From Ciborinia camelliae (Eukaryota; Ascomycota; Leotiomycetes; Helotiales; Sclerotiniaceae), in NCBI GenBank assembly GCA_025890175.1, contig JANPYM010000004.1:1-64000 (forward strand): a stretch of 64,000 bases of DNA, read 5' to 3'. Below, one piece after another: positions 47,913-60,594 of the stretch (position 1 is its first letter; each line of letters starts with the position of its first letter). The notes beneath the pieces are model-generated. The model saw nothing but the letters and a program-made list of their open reading frames with translations, did not search any database and was not told the origin of the DNA. Made by a program: the position numbers and the translations under genes.

Positions 47913-50113
47913 CTAAGAAGGCATATCCAACGCTTTGAAGGCAGCATATGTCTGAGCAACAGCAACGAGAAAGGATGCCAGAGCAAGAAATACAGTCAGT
48001 AATCCAAAGATGATGACACCCATGAAGGTATAATAGCTGAGCGCATCTCTAGAATCTCGCAATAATTCTCGCAAACCATGGGGCTTTTGGCTGTCCATAT
48101 ACTGTCGAAGTTCTCGAACACGGTCTTCGAACATGCCAAAGTTTGAGTAGGCCATTGTACTTCTGTCGTGCTTCGATTTGATGATGCCCAGTACATTGTC
48201 CCATCGTGACTGGTAGTATGACTGCACTCTATCAGACTTATCGGTCGCCGAGTCATCCTCGATCCATGGCATGTGATACTCTTTTAGAGTTTGAATGTCG
48301 TATGTTTTCATTGGATTTCGATCTTCATCGATGATGGTCTCGTACTCTTCTTTGAGCTTTTCCCTGACCCGCGATTTATTCTTAGAATGTTCGCCTAGAG
48401 TTGAGATGGAGAATAGGATTGCCCATGTCTTTTCAATATCAGCTTTCAGTTCCTTCAATACTGACAGTCCTTGTGGCTGACGGTATATACTGGACCAACG
48501 GATACTATCAAATCTTCAGTACAGTATTGAATGCTCTCAAGGTGTATGACAACTGACCACTCATGTTGAAAGATACTCAGCCTACCCCAGATAAATGGTC
48601 GGAGGCGTGCAATCTTCAAACATTTCTTTTGGTGATCCAAAAGCAGATGTTCTTCAAGTATATCCGTCCAGACTATTCGAAGATCGCCGATTGTTTTCAA
48701 AGACCGAATGTTCAGATCATCAATCCGTCCAGAATTTGCTTGTGGAGAATCCAATGCCATCCGAGACTTGGAAGTTCTTGATAGAGATAGAATAGACACC
48801 ACAAGTTCCGGTCCTTGAAAAGCAAGAATTTGTTCAAGGCTGGCACCTCCACAAGCGTCTCTCAGAATATCTGTGGGTGACCATAATATCTGGCGGCTGT
48901 TGTGGGCCAGATTTGAATCGTCTTCCGTCAAACAATCGTTAAATATATTTAGTGATATTGCAATAAGAATAATATGAATACCATAATCTTGCCTCATCTC
49001 AGTGTGAAAATTCATGTTTTCGGGGTTCAGAGGAGCATCCTCAGACTGGTTTAGTACCCCTCCTGCATAACAGCGCTCGAGAATAGCCCCAATTGTTGAA
49101 GAGGTAGAATATTTCTTTTGGTCCCATGCTTTAACAACGCAAATCAAAATCTTTACTAAAGTTGCTGCCCGGGCGTCCGGATCATCAGTCCCAATTTCAA
49201 GCAACCACGGGATCATTTCTCTATCACACTCTTTAAGTATTCGTTTCCAAAACCATTCTCTTCGCACCGCCTCTGTAGCAGACACAGATGGTTGCCCATA
49301 CCCGAAAAAGCTCCTGAAGTGATTTTCCCAGATGATCTCAAAATGTAAACGATCAAATCTGCTGGAAGACCCTCCCAAATGACCCAGATCAATTTCTTGA
49401 TCACGGTCCAATTCAATCTTACGAAGTGGCCAGGGATTTTTACGGGCACGAGCTAGAAATTCATCTAAATACTTTGGATGATCCTTTGATTGTGAAACCT
49501 TAGGCCGCGTTTCTGGAAACTACTCATTAGTATTGACTTTTCAGCGCAGATGGGAAAGATCAGGATTCTGACGATGAAAGGGGGGCACAGGAGGGCTTTC
49601 TGGTACCCAAGCAGCGTTATGTTCTAGGTCAATTTCACTAAAGGCAGTTTTCCTCCTGCTTTCTTTCAATACTTGGATGCCATATTCCACCAATTGCTGT
49701 AGCTTTGCGACAGGAACGGTGACTAGCTCTTCATCTTCGCACTCGGGTATGCCTATCGTTGAGTTCCTATAAATCTGGGGATTGAGGTTTGTCTCCATCA
49801 ACCCAGGAACAGCGTTTCGTCCATCTACACTAGCCATTAGTTTTTATTATCAGAATCTATCGTTGCTAAACTTACCTACCCATGTTTCAAATACCTGGGA
49901 TGAGCCTAAGGAGATAATATCGTTGTCAAAGCGAAACTCGGAGGCAAGATCTCTACAATTATCATCCAAAAGAAGTGCTTGAGTTACTCCATCATCTACC
50001 TTGTCACTATCGATATCTGTCCTTCCGAGATAAGGCTGAGCTTGTGTAACTGCTTATTCTTTACAAATCGGAGAATTTCGCGTTGCAACAATGTGCAACT
50101 CAATATCAGACAT
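47913..50113 (-). CDS. Hypothetical C-terminally membrane-anchored protein, in-frame stop at codon 20
   Basis: I recognise no family. Four exons join in frame: 49876-50113, 49573-49824, 48558-49512 and 47913-48504, with introns of 51, 60 and 53 bp, two of them with clear TACTAAT/CTAAT branch points. Total is 679 codons including the final stop. The start ATG sits in an excellent fungal context (TCACAATG). However codon 20 is TAA (50054-50056) and the same frame stays open afterwards (AVTQAQPYLGRTDIDSD), so either the gene is disrupted or the N-terminal exon is mis-modelled. The C-terminus is a single predicted membrane segment (FMGVIIFGLLTVFLALASFL, about residues 642-666) preceded by a charged helical region, an arrangement common in uncharacterised fungal tail-anchored proteins. 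The middle is soluble and lacks known motifs. Confidence 0.6.
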
Positions 50114-50944
50114 TGTGAAGAGCTCGGAATGGAAACACTGAAGAGAATCTAGATATTAGAATTGTACTAATAACATCTCAGCTCCACAAAGACTAGGAAT
50201 TCCAATCTTCAAGCCTACCAATGTAACCTTCCATTATCTTATGGGCCAATATACCAATGCAGCCCCTTGATTAATTTCGATATTGAACAAAAATAATTCA
50301 GATGGGAGTCTCCTCCCAATATGTGACAGTGTTTCCCACAAGAATACTGTAATACCATCTCATTGTGATTGCTAGTACTCATGGCCAAACTGAAGTTCTT
50401 GGGTAGCGTAGTCGACTATCGTTTCATTTTCAGTTAGTAATTAGGTACCAATTAAAAATGCAAGAGTGATTCAATAGAAATACAAGTTAACAAATATCGC
50501 AAAATGTGAAAGATCGTGCATGATTTTAGAAGAATCGCTGAGAGTGAAGTGGGGCGGCCTCTTGCTAGAATCATCTCTAGGTACCATTTAAGTATATCGA
50601 GAGATACCGCGAAATGAGGGTGGTTTTTGACTCAGCATACAGTCTGGTGGATGATAGGATGGACTATTGAGAGCATGGCGAACCACACCAGATCACGCGT
50701 TGAGGGTATCTTTTCTATTATGACGCTGATCTAGCTATACCTATTCTTCATGGCATGGATATCTAGCGAGATCTAAGCTCATATTATGAGAGTTAAATGA
50801 ATAACCGTGAAGTCAAGCCACCTGAAACACGTTGAACTTTTACCACTACGATGAGATGAGATTCATGATCCCACCTACTTTTTTCTGTCGATGCTTGTGA
50901 AGCACTATCCCATAACCACCAGGAATAATCGCGGCCGCTGAATC
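50114..50944. other. Intergenic region between the hypothetical gene and the RdRP 3' end
   Basis: Ordinary composition, no open frame of note. It should hold the promoter of the gene starting at 50113 and the RdRP terminator; no distinct elements are recognised. Confidence 0.4.
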
Positions 50945-53900
50945 CTAGCCCTGCCAACTATTTGGAAGAAGTCCAGGCACTCTCTCCATTTCTCTCAAAC
51001 AAACCCCAGCAGCTAAATATCTGAAGCTCTTCAAAGGCTCATTTCGACCCTTTTTCGACTCTCTCTCATCCAAAGAGACAGCGAAACAAGCAATGCTGCG
51101 TTCCAAGGCTTCTTCCGAGTACTCATCCCTAACCTTTATGATGCAATCAATGGTAAATACCGCAATTTCATCATACTTTTCTTTCATGCTAGTGCACAAT
51201 TCTCTTTGTTTCTTGCTTACTGATCCGACCTTTCCGAGAATGTTGCCGACGAATACCTCTCCCTCGCTTATTGGGCGGCTTGGGTGCTCACTAGACTCAT
51301 ACATTAGGTCCAGCATCTTATTTTCGTACCTGTATTGTGATTAGACTGGACTCCTGCATAGAAGAGGACATGCGAGCTTACATTTCTTGAATGTCCTGTG
51401 CTTCATCGCGCAGGTGTTGCCAGAGTATTCCCCGAGAACGAGATTTAACAAATTCCCAGACGTGCTGCATGACATCGGGGCCATCATTGGCTTGCATGTT
51501 CAGCTTTTTAACATCTTCAAAGACTTGTCGCTCATCTATTGCACGGTAAAGCTTCCCACAAACTTTATGACTTTCATAGTACTTGATATTTGAGATCTCG
51601 TCCTCTTCATCCATTGCTTCTATGGGGGCATACTCTTCTGCAAATTCTAGACGGTCTGTAGGCCGGTCGGAGACCTTGATGTGAGGTCCTGGGGCCATGA
51701 AGTCAGGACGCCAAAGAGTACTCTTAGGCACACTTGGGTGATTGATATCGGCCTAAAGATATTTATGAATTAGTGAAATGTCTAAGTTTAGTATGAGAAT
51801 AGTATCATACTGGTATTCCTGTTTTAGAGTAATCAACCGCAGTTGAGCAAAGCTCCGCCAATTTTAGGCACTCGGGACACTCAGTTCCTTTCTCATTTTG
51901 ATCTGCATAGACTTGATGTCTATTCGATATAACACCAAGTTGATCTGTCTTCATAAAAGTCAAGAAGAAATCAGCCATGTCTTGTTGTGTCACTGTGCGG
52001 CCGATGTCGACAGGTGGTAATCGTGGATAATCCGCAGGTGTTACAGTCTTCTTCAACCTCATGTCTGGATCAAACATGACATAATAGAGATCCCCATCAA
52101 GATCGCCACCGGATAGTTGGCTTGGTAGATCGCGAGCACCTTTCTGGCTGAAGCAAATGCAATTGTAGAGTCTCTTCAGTGGAGAGTTGCTTGGGACATC
52201 CACAGCATTCACCAATTGCACGTCTCCAGGATGAAGAGCCGGAGCACGAGTGATAACCACTTCCGATCTGACGAGAGTGGTGGGCTTTCCATCCTCAAGC
52301 CAGCAACAATATATTTCACCTTCTTCCAAAATCCCAGTTTCATCCATGATGCCGTGGAGATGATAGCCCTTCTCGACGGGTATTCTAGCTTTATGCTTTA
52401 GAGTGCGAAGTTCTATCAAGACTGCCATCTCAAGAGCATCGCGCAAGAACACGTCGTTTCTAAAGTCTAGATCCAAGGCAAAACAATGGTCGATTAGATA
52501 TGGGAGGAGAACAACATCGCCAACTCTTTTTTGTTGAAGAAATGTCGAGGCATTATACGCATTAGCGGTAATTGCCCTCAAACGTGAGACTTCTTTTTCT
52601 TGGAGTTTCATAAAGTATTCGGGCTCGACTCCCAGGTCTTCCAAAATCTTAATAAATTGTCGGTTGAGATACATTGGGAGTGGCTTGTACGCCCCACCAC
52701 ATATCTCGAGGTCATCCGAAACAGATCCTTCGAACTTGATCATAGATTCTCTAAGTTGTAAACAGTCTCCTTGGAGACGGGTATCCAAAGAGATCATACC
52801 TTTGGCACCTGTTATGAATGGTAAGCTTTGTTTACAAACGATATTAATATCACTTGTGGAGGCGAGAATTATCGAGGAAATTGATCACAGGTTTGAATAA
52901 GTCTTAAACTAACCTCGATAGCGAATCTGGAAACAAGTTGGTTTCACAAGATTCTTTTTAGGTAGCTTTTCCCATATCTTGTGCATCAAAGACTCCGACA
53001 TTGTCCCCACTCCATCACTAAAGACTCTGCCATTGCGCTCGACATCAAGAATTGTTTTGACCTCAACACTCTCGTCAAGTGTAATCGCATTTGGCGTATC
53101 AGAAAATGCCTGGCCAATTCGTGCTGCACACTTGGCTGGAGAGCGAATCGCTGTAAAATTTCCTAGGTCGTGGATGATGTGCTGGGCGTCGTGATATCCA
53201 TTTTCATTGAAGAAAGGTGCTACAAACCAACAAGATTGTGTGCGAAGAGAGGAATGTGACGAGCCCAGGTATTCGTATTTTTGGTTTGCGATTGAAAATC
53301 CATTTTGTAAAATATTCTTGAATACTCCATCAAAAATCTCATCGTTCGAAACATTTGAAGCATACTGAATTCTACCACCATCTTCATCGCAGAAGTTCAC
53401 GCGTACGAAATAACCATGACTACCTAAAAATGTGGCAATTTATTAGTAGTGTATTCGAGAAGAATGGATAACCTTAGGGTTAATATGAACAAAGAATGTA
53501 AGGTAGAAGCAGAATAGTGCTTACCAGCATATTTCCGCAGAATGCGATTGTTGCTCTCAGTCTCAGGGCCATGTAGGTAAACCGTAGCAGGAGTGATGGT
53601 GACCCTATGAACCAGAGCGGTATTCTGAGATGTCGTACCCCCAAAACCCTCAGCGTAGAGAGCTTCTTGCGTTGAATTTTTCTCGTTTTCTAGAAGCATT
53701 TCAACAATAGCGTTCTTGTCAAATGCCTCCGCTTTGACACCAGGTCCAGGGAATGGAAGCTTATGAAATAGCCTCCTCATTGCTGCAACACAAATTGGAA
53801 GAGTAGATCGTTCAAATATCAACGTAAAGGTTGGCAGAAGATCAATTATCTGGTGAGGAGAGAGGTATCCGTTTTGGGCTAGCTTTCGAATCTGAAATGT

Positions 53901-54869
53901 CAAGGGAAATGGCAGACTATTGTTAAAGCTTCCCAAAGCCTCGTGAAGACTTCTAAGCCCTGAATTGTGAGATTCTCTGGGTTGAATAATTACAACTGAA
54001 TGATGAATCATTGGAGGAATCCCTCGAGCATTCTTCAGCGACTCCAACTTTTCTTCAATATCAAAAGAGAAACCACCTGTATCATTCAATGTGCAGCGAT
54101 ATACAAGAGAGCTGCCCGCAATCTCCTTATGCTTCTCATCAAATCCAGCAATACGGGATCTTTTCGGATTGTTGCTGATTAGGTTTTTGAGGTTGACATT
54201 ACCAAACATATTTGTGAGCTCGGCTAGAATGTCATTTTTTGGAGGATCTCTGAAGAAGTGGGGAGGCTGGTGGAGCGTAGCAGTGATGGCTGGATAGTGA
54301 CCATCATCTGTGGTGAGGAGTTCAATGGCATCATAACGAATGACCATTCGTAATCCGTTATCGAGAATCAGTATCATGGCCCTCTCCTTGAAATGGACAG
54401 TGATATGACTTTTCCATATTAACTCCGGCATGAATACCAAATCCTCTGCGACATAATTCCAAGTACCACACATAATTGAAGTGCATTTAAAGGAAGTGTT
54501 AGCACTCGGTGGGCCATGTTGAAGGGATGAGTCTTCAAGACGTTTTTTCTCCTCTCTCTCCAGGCATCGGAGTAAATACTGATTCGCAGGATACTTGCTC
54601 TTTTCACAATAAATCGGTCTGCTGTGAAAAACAAGCTTCGGAGGCGGAGCGAAAGAGTTTCGTTGCTTGTTTGGTCTTCTCTCACCAAATCTTCGTAGGA
54701 ACTTTTCACCATCTAGAGTAGTCCGAAAAGTGATTTTCGCAAAGTCTTTGGTCCGGGCAGTGTGACAATGAAAGGCGCGGATAGCAAGAGTATCGATTTT
54801 AGGCTTGAGGAATTTTCGAAGATCGTACTCTCCTGTCTGGACCGGGACGTTTGTGACGTGAATCTCCAT
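50945..54869 (-). CDS. Eukaryotic RNA-directed RNA polymerase of the RNA-silencing pathway
   Basis: Makes double-stranded RNA from single-stranded templates for Dicer. Five exons give 1202 residues: 53525-54869, 52914-53423, 51811-52808, 51382-51752 and 50945-51329, with introns of 101, 105, 58 and 52 bp; every junction restores a conserved sequence. An N-terminal RRM-like segment (MEIHVTNVPVQTGEYDLRKF) is followed by the RdRP core: NGRVFSDGVGTMS (about 578-591), RGAKGMISLDTRLQG (618-632), ITRAPALHPGDVQ (805-817), the catalytic loop GGDLDGD with Asp854, Asp856 and Asp858, and AVDYSKTGIP. The catalytic aspartates are intact and no stop interrupts the frame. The RRM-like start and length resemble the Sad-1/Rdp1 branch, but the paralogue cannot be fixed by eye. 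Confidence 0.93.
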
Positions 54870-55370
54870 CGCGCTTTAAAGGATGTCACAACCGTAAGGT
54901 GAGATAATTAAGTAAGTCATAGGTTATAAAAACCAGTATAGAGGATTCAAAGTCCAGAATTGGTAAAATATGATCGAGTTCAGTTGAGATGTATGGATTG
55001 GGAGGGAAGGGAAGGAGAGCGAGGGGAGAGGAGGGAAAAGAGAGATGGGATTGAGAATAACCTTAAGAAAGAAAAGTGGAAGAATGGAATGGAGATGGTA
55101 GTGGGGTGAGGCTGCAGGTAACCGTCGTGGAAAATTCACTGGTTGGTTTGGTTGGTTCCATTTGGCTTGGTTGGCTAGTAAATCCAAAAAAGGAAGCAGA
55201 AGTTACCTACACCTACCTGATACCACTTCCGCTTATCAATGAGCCACCACCATAATGCGGGGTTAGATGTTAAAGTAATTGGGTAGTGTACCTATTAGTA
55301 TCCCCATGTTATTAATTTGCCCTCATTGATCTGTAACTTACTTCACCTTCATTTTCTTATTTTCCATTTC
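54870..55370. promoter_or_regulatory. Upstream region of the RdRP gene
   Basis: The 500 bp between the RdRP start and the small plus-strand frame at 55371 contains a purine-rich block (54999-55060, GGGAGGGAAGGG type; pyrimidine-rich in RdRP sense) and a short GGTTGGTTTGGTTGG repeat (55141-55175). No specific site is identified. Confidence 0.4.
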
Positions 55371-55868
55371 ATGACTGGAGTCAATCTTCATTATACTATC
55401 CCTCCTCAAATACCTCCGTTAGATAAGATCAAGACAATATTTGAGGACTCCAAATTTTGGCTGCAGTCATATCGGCAAACTCATGAAGATTGGGTACCAA
55501 AGAACTTGTGGCTGGATATCATCATGCTCATGCATACGACCTTTGGGCAACCAGAAATGATACACCACTCAAGCGAATGGCACTTGATGGTCGAGAAGTG
55601 AGTGACCGTTTGAACACTACAAACGTGGCTGGCCGTCTATGCTAAGAGCGATGCAGTCATCATAAAAAAAGCATTATTCGAAGCTATGGCTCTTGATCAG
55701 TCTTTCGAATCATGTATTGAAATAATTGACTGGAGAAACATGATTGACCAATACGGATACCCTGCAGCTGCACTAGCAGAGCAGCCAGATCACATCTACA
55801 TGTCTAATATAAATCTTCAATCCTCGAATGCAGTTCGAACGTTTATCAATCCAATAACCTTGTACTAA
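55371..55868 (+). CDS. Small hypothetical protein, two exons
   Basis: Exon 1 (55371-55597) and exon 2 (55649-55868) join through a GTGAGT donor and an AAGAG acceptor to give 148 residues, starting MTGVNLHYTIPPQIP and ending FINPITLY. Without splicing the same frame is broken by two TGA codons at 55599 and 55611. No domain, signal or membrane segment is recognised. The protein has a plausible amino-acid mix (Trp, His and Met common), which is the main reason to list it. It could be a decayed gene fragment instead. Confidence 0.3.
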
Positions 55869-58800
55869 GTACCTACGGATTGTTTCTGCCTCAGCTTTCT
55901 TGGTCCACAGACTTTACTTCCGCTTTATCACAACTGAAGCTATACCGTCATCTTGTCTCGCAAATCCCCTGCAAACTCTTTAGCTTCTCTAGAAGCTCAG
56001 ATCACCATATCCTCTCCTTTAAATTCATCCACTCTTCTCCCATATAGCGTCGATTTCACTTCCCTTCTCGAGAGCCTCGAAGAGAACCACGTCCTCGGCC
56101 TCGGTTGAAAGTGGCTGGTGGCTTCATGATCGAGGTAAGATTATTTTATGGAAATACGTAAAGAATTTGATGATGGGTGATATTATTAGAAACCCGGGTT
56201 AGATATGCAACAATTCGTTTGAATGGTGATCCCCATTCAAGAAAATGGTTAGGGATGGATGATGCGAGACATTGAGATATGTCTCTCTGAATAACCCATC
56301 GGGCTCGTAAGAGTATTACTTGGAGAATATAGAAGTGCATCGTCGTAGTTTCAAGGCAAGTTGCAAAAAGAGCTTCCAGAAGAAAGTGCACGGCCGAGAG
56401 AACTCTTTTTTTGTTGAGTTTTGTGGAAAATTGTCGAACTTCGATTTAAACTTTAAATTGGTATGCGAGTAGAGACATATGAAGTCATCCAGGGAAAGTT
56501 TGTTTCAACCACCATCCGCGCATTCATTTATATATTGCACTAAGGCTCACCTCAACCAAGATACCTACCTAGTTCCACCTCCCTCGCGTTTCCTTCTCCA
56601 CTCTACTCTCTCTGAGACCTGAAGAGGGCATTTGTTGCACGTCTAATATACCTTTGTAATCATAATATAAGATACCACCTACCTTTCCTTATCATACTAT
56701 CCCCATCAATAACCTCAAGACTTAACACGAGTCCCAAATCCATCCCCACCACACTTTTTTCTCCACTACCCTCCACTTTCCTCCGTCCTTCAATTTCCCC
56801 ATCCATTTTGTTGCACATCTGATATACCTAACTAATAATAATACACCTCTTCATCCCTCATCTTTGGCAGTGTCTGAAGCCCCGGTATACCCCCTTCCTA
56901 TCTCCACTCCCTTCCTTCCTTCACCGAGCTCTCAAAGCCCAAATAACAAAATGCTGCCCATCTAATATACCCATCTAATAATAAGAATACACATTTTCCA
57001 TCCCTTCCCCCTTTCCTCTTATAATAATACCTAATGCCAATTCCTTATATCAAACTCCAGGAACCTAGTCCATCTCGTCTAGAGTTGGGATTTGGGATTT
57101 GGGATGTCATAAAATCCGTTATAAAGGTCAACCTATTATAATAAGGGATATATGTGTACTGTATAAAAGATTTGAGGATGTGATAATAACCAAGCTCAAT
57201 TAGATTATAGGGTAAGATCCAGGCAGGCGGAAGTGGCCGGAAGTGACCGGAAATCAACGAAACTGAAAGTCACATGATTCTCCGACAAGAGTTGGTAATG
57301 ATTGTCTGTCGTGGTTCGCACGTTACAAAAATAAATCTCAGCGCAGCGTTAAGTCCTGTATAAGAGCAGCATCTGGCCTGTGAAGAACGTTGGTAATTTC
57401 AGTGGGTCTTCTTAGTCTTATTTGAATTTCGACAGCTCTTGGACTTCCTAGGTAGGTAATGTTTACGGGATGTTTATTTTACTCGACAATTTTCCTTACC
57501 TACCTATCTAATGGGCTTATAGATGGAATGTGTTCAATGTTGGTCTTCCGGAGGGCTCCAATTGAAGGTTATGTCTGAATGAGGAGCTTCACAAGGCAAC
57601 CATTCATTTATATATCAATCTCAATGAATTTCCAACTCGTTTTCAAAACCCTAAGGTTTATTCAAGACTAGTATACAAATCCTCGTCTTTCTGGGCCGAG
57701 ATCTTACTGAAATATTCCTACTGGCATGAAACTCCCAAGTCCAGATTGATGGTGTGTTGTTCTTTCATCAATGGCAAAATGAGAGTTCATACAGATGCGC
57801 AGTCCATTTCTCGTCATAACTCCCTCACATTGCTCATTACTCACTGCCCGCTGCTTATACACGCTGCTGGTATTGGTATTGGTGATGGTCTTTTTTCTTC
57901 TCCCAGAAGTCATCTACCATTCAATCAATCAACAATCACTGTTGTTACTGTACTCAGATGCACTCATATACGTCAAAAGCTACACGTCCCTGCATTTGCA
58001 TTTACTACTCCTATTTTCCGGATCATACATTCAAGAAACTTGAACCCTCGCACGAAAGATTACTCTCAAATCATGAGGCTGCAAGGCCAGATTCGTGAGG
58101 TTGACCTGGCAAAACTGAAGGAAGCCTGCGTTTTATCACTGGCAATCTGTTTGCTCTAATCCCAAATTCACTTCAAATACAAGGGCATCGAATAAGCCAT
58201 GATAGGGATGCATGAATCTGGGATAGTTCCTCACCCTAAGTGACAATAGCATACATATATACATACCATCCTATCCTTTGAAGGGGCAATCTGTGGATAC
58301 ACAAACCACATAGTGACTTGAACCAGTTACCATCCATTTGGATTAAAAAATGCTAGTACCCACCCAATGCACAAACCCGATCGCAACGAAACAGAATTTC
58401 AATCCCCATCCGATTTGTGAAATTTATATTCCCTACTACTCAAGAAATATTACCTTATCAATACATATCTTCAATACAATCTCACCGGTGCGGTGCGTAA
58501 CCCCCAAACATCACTTCAATCTCAGGAGTAAACCCAGATATGGAAAGGTAGGTATCATGCTACGCTACATCCAAGTCTCACGGGGTCATTCGATTGTTCA
58601 AGTACAGAAAACGACGGGAGAACCAGAATCCTTATAGCCTCCATCATTCACTGACTGAATGAATGAAAGACAGCCAGACAGCCAGACAGCATACGCAAAC
58701 ACAGCCGCCAATTCCACCATCACAAATCACAATATCCCACATTTACATCACATCCGTCATAAAGTTTGCCGGGAGAAACGATGATGATGACGAAGAAGAA

Positions 58801-60594
58801 TCTCATCGCGAGCCAAAACCATCCATTCATCCATCCATCTCACCAAAGGCTTCTTTCAAAGTGCCTGCCCAAGTGTCAAATGTCCAAATGTCCAGAATCC
58901 AAATCCTCGACATCTATCTATCACTCCTGTCACCACAGTTCAGTTCAGTGCAGTTCAGAGACTCGATCCAGAAATATCCATGAATGTAATCAATCAATCA
59001 ATCAATCAATCAAGTTAGAATCACGAGTACCTACCTACCTACCTACCTACCTACCTACCTACGTAGATCATTATTCGATATAGGTAGCTAGTAACTACCT
59101 AGCTAGAGTGTAGATAGAAATAACCTTCGTACCATCCCCCCCTCTTCCCCCACCCCTCACCATCCCACTCGAAACAGGTCCATCTCCAAACAACAGCTCT
59201 TCCGAGTCCTTTTCTACCTACCTACCTACCCACCTACCTACCATCAACCTGGAAATCTCAAGCCATCCATACATACAGTACCTACCTAGTAGGCCCCCAA
59301 CATCCAACATCCAACATCACTAGATAAACAAAACAAAGCTAAACGAAACTCATCTGCACCCAACCACTCGCCCGACCCCCCGACCCCCCGACCCCCCCGA
59401 TCATCCATTCATCCATTTATTCACTTAATATAATTCAATTCAATAATCCCTACCTTACCTACCTACCTACATACTGACGGAATGATACCTAGGTAGGTAC
59501 CAAGAGCTGGAGATTTTTTTTGATCCTCGAATGCATCCCTACCTACCTACCTAAATAAATAAATGTACCCCAAGCAAAACATCAAGCTAGGTATGCTCAA
59601 AAGTCGCCAGCCAACCTACCTTTCAAATCTAAACGGCGGTCCATCCAATCCAATCCACTGAGATTCCCTTCAGATTCCCTTCAAATCCACATCAAAATAC
59701 AAGGAAGGCAACAGGACATACAGCACGTCGCAGAATACACCCAACCAATTTTGCAAAAGATTTTTTCTTATTCCTATCTAACTATCTTATCCTCTCCCCG
59801 TATCTAGCTCAAGCACCAACCTAGTATCATTATCCCATTGTCATTCTACGAATATCTCGGCCTCGAAAACCAGACTGATCAATCCCAGACCCAGTAAAAT
59901 ATCTCCTCTTCCTATCCACTCCTTCAATAACCTTCAGGATGCCACCGCCATTCATTCAATCAACCAAACCACTCAAAATGAAAGGATGATGTAAAAGGCT
60001 ATCGAATCGATTCAAAGCACAGCTTTTCCCTGGCTCAACAACATCTCATGCCGACCAGTTGAAATTTCTCTACCCCCAACCTATCTCACTCCCCGGCCCC
60101 TCATTCTAAACCTCTTCCCCTCCACATCAATGACTAGCATCGAAACCTGAAAGTTCCTGCTCACACACGTAACATGTTTCTTGGAAAAAGGAAGGTATCT
60201 CCCAAAAAAAAAGAAGAAAAAAGGCTTCGTCGTAGAAAGGAAGAATGTCCATAGATACACATTACTGTTATTAGCCCATGTAGTAAGTGTAGTGATATTG
60301 TTTGTGAACTCTTTCAAAAAAAAAACGTCAACAAGAAAAAACACCATCCACAAAAGAATTGTAAACTCGGTGCAAAAGAAGTAAAGAAAATTATTGAACA
60401 ATCTGCTCAACCATGCGAAGAAGATGCGCCAATAGAAAGTTGTGTACATTCGTCGTTTTGTTCATATCGAATCTTATCTGATGAATCCGGTTCCCAATTG
60501 CGCCATATGTAAGACCCTATCTTTATACTTGGAGGAAGCCTATGTTGGGGTATAGATATCTATTCACCCCCTGTTCGATTGATAGGTAGGCTGA
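55869..60594. other. Long non-coding interval, low-complexity rich
   Basis: 4.7 kb without a convincing gene. It contains three imperfect repeats around TGTTGCACRTCTAATATACC (near 56631, 56809 and 56951), pyrimidine-rich stretches (56570-57030), (AATC)n at 58987-59012, (ACCT)n at 59029-59063 with further ACCTACCT runs at 59215-59245 and 59455-59475, CCCCCGA repeats at 59372-59400, and A-rich runs at 60205-60330. The frames at 57746-58159 and 60081-60449 show no motif. The 3' part probably includes the 3' untranslated region of the SH3 gene. Confidence 0.45.

Noticed and set aside
57746..58159. 137-residue frame
   Set aside because: Composition looks random, overlapping frames are equally open, and there is no motif or intron signal.
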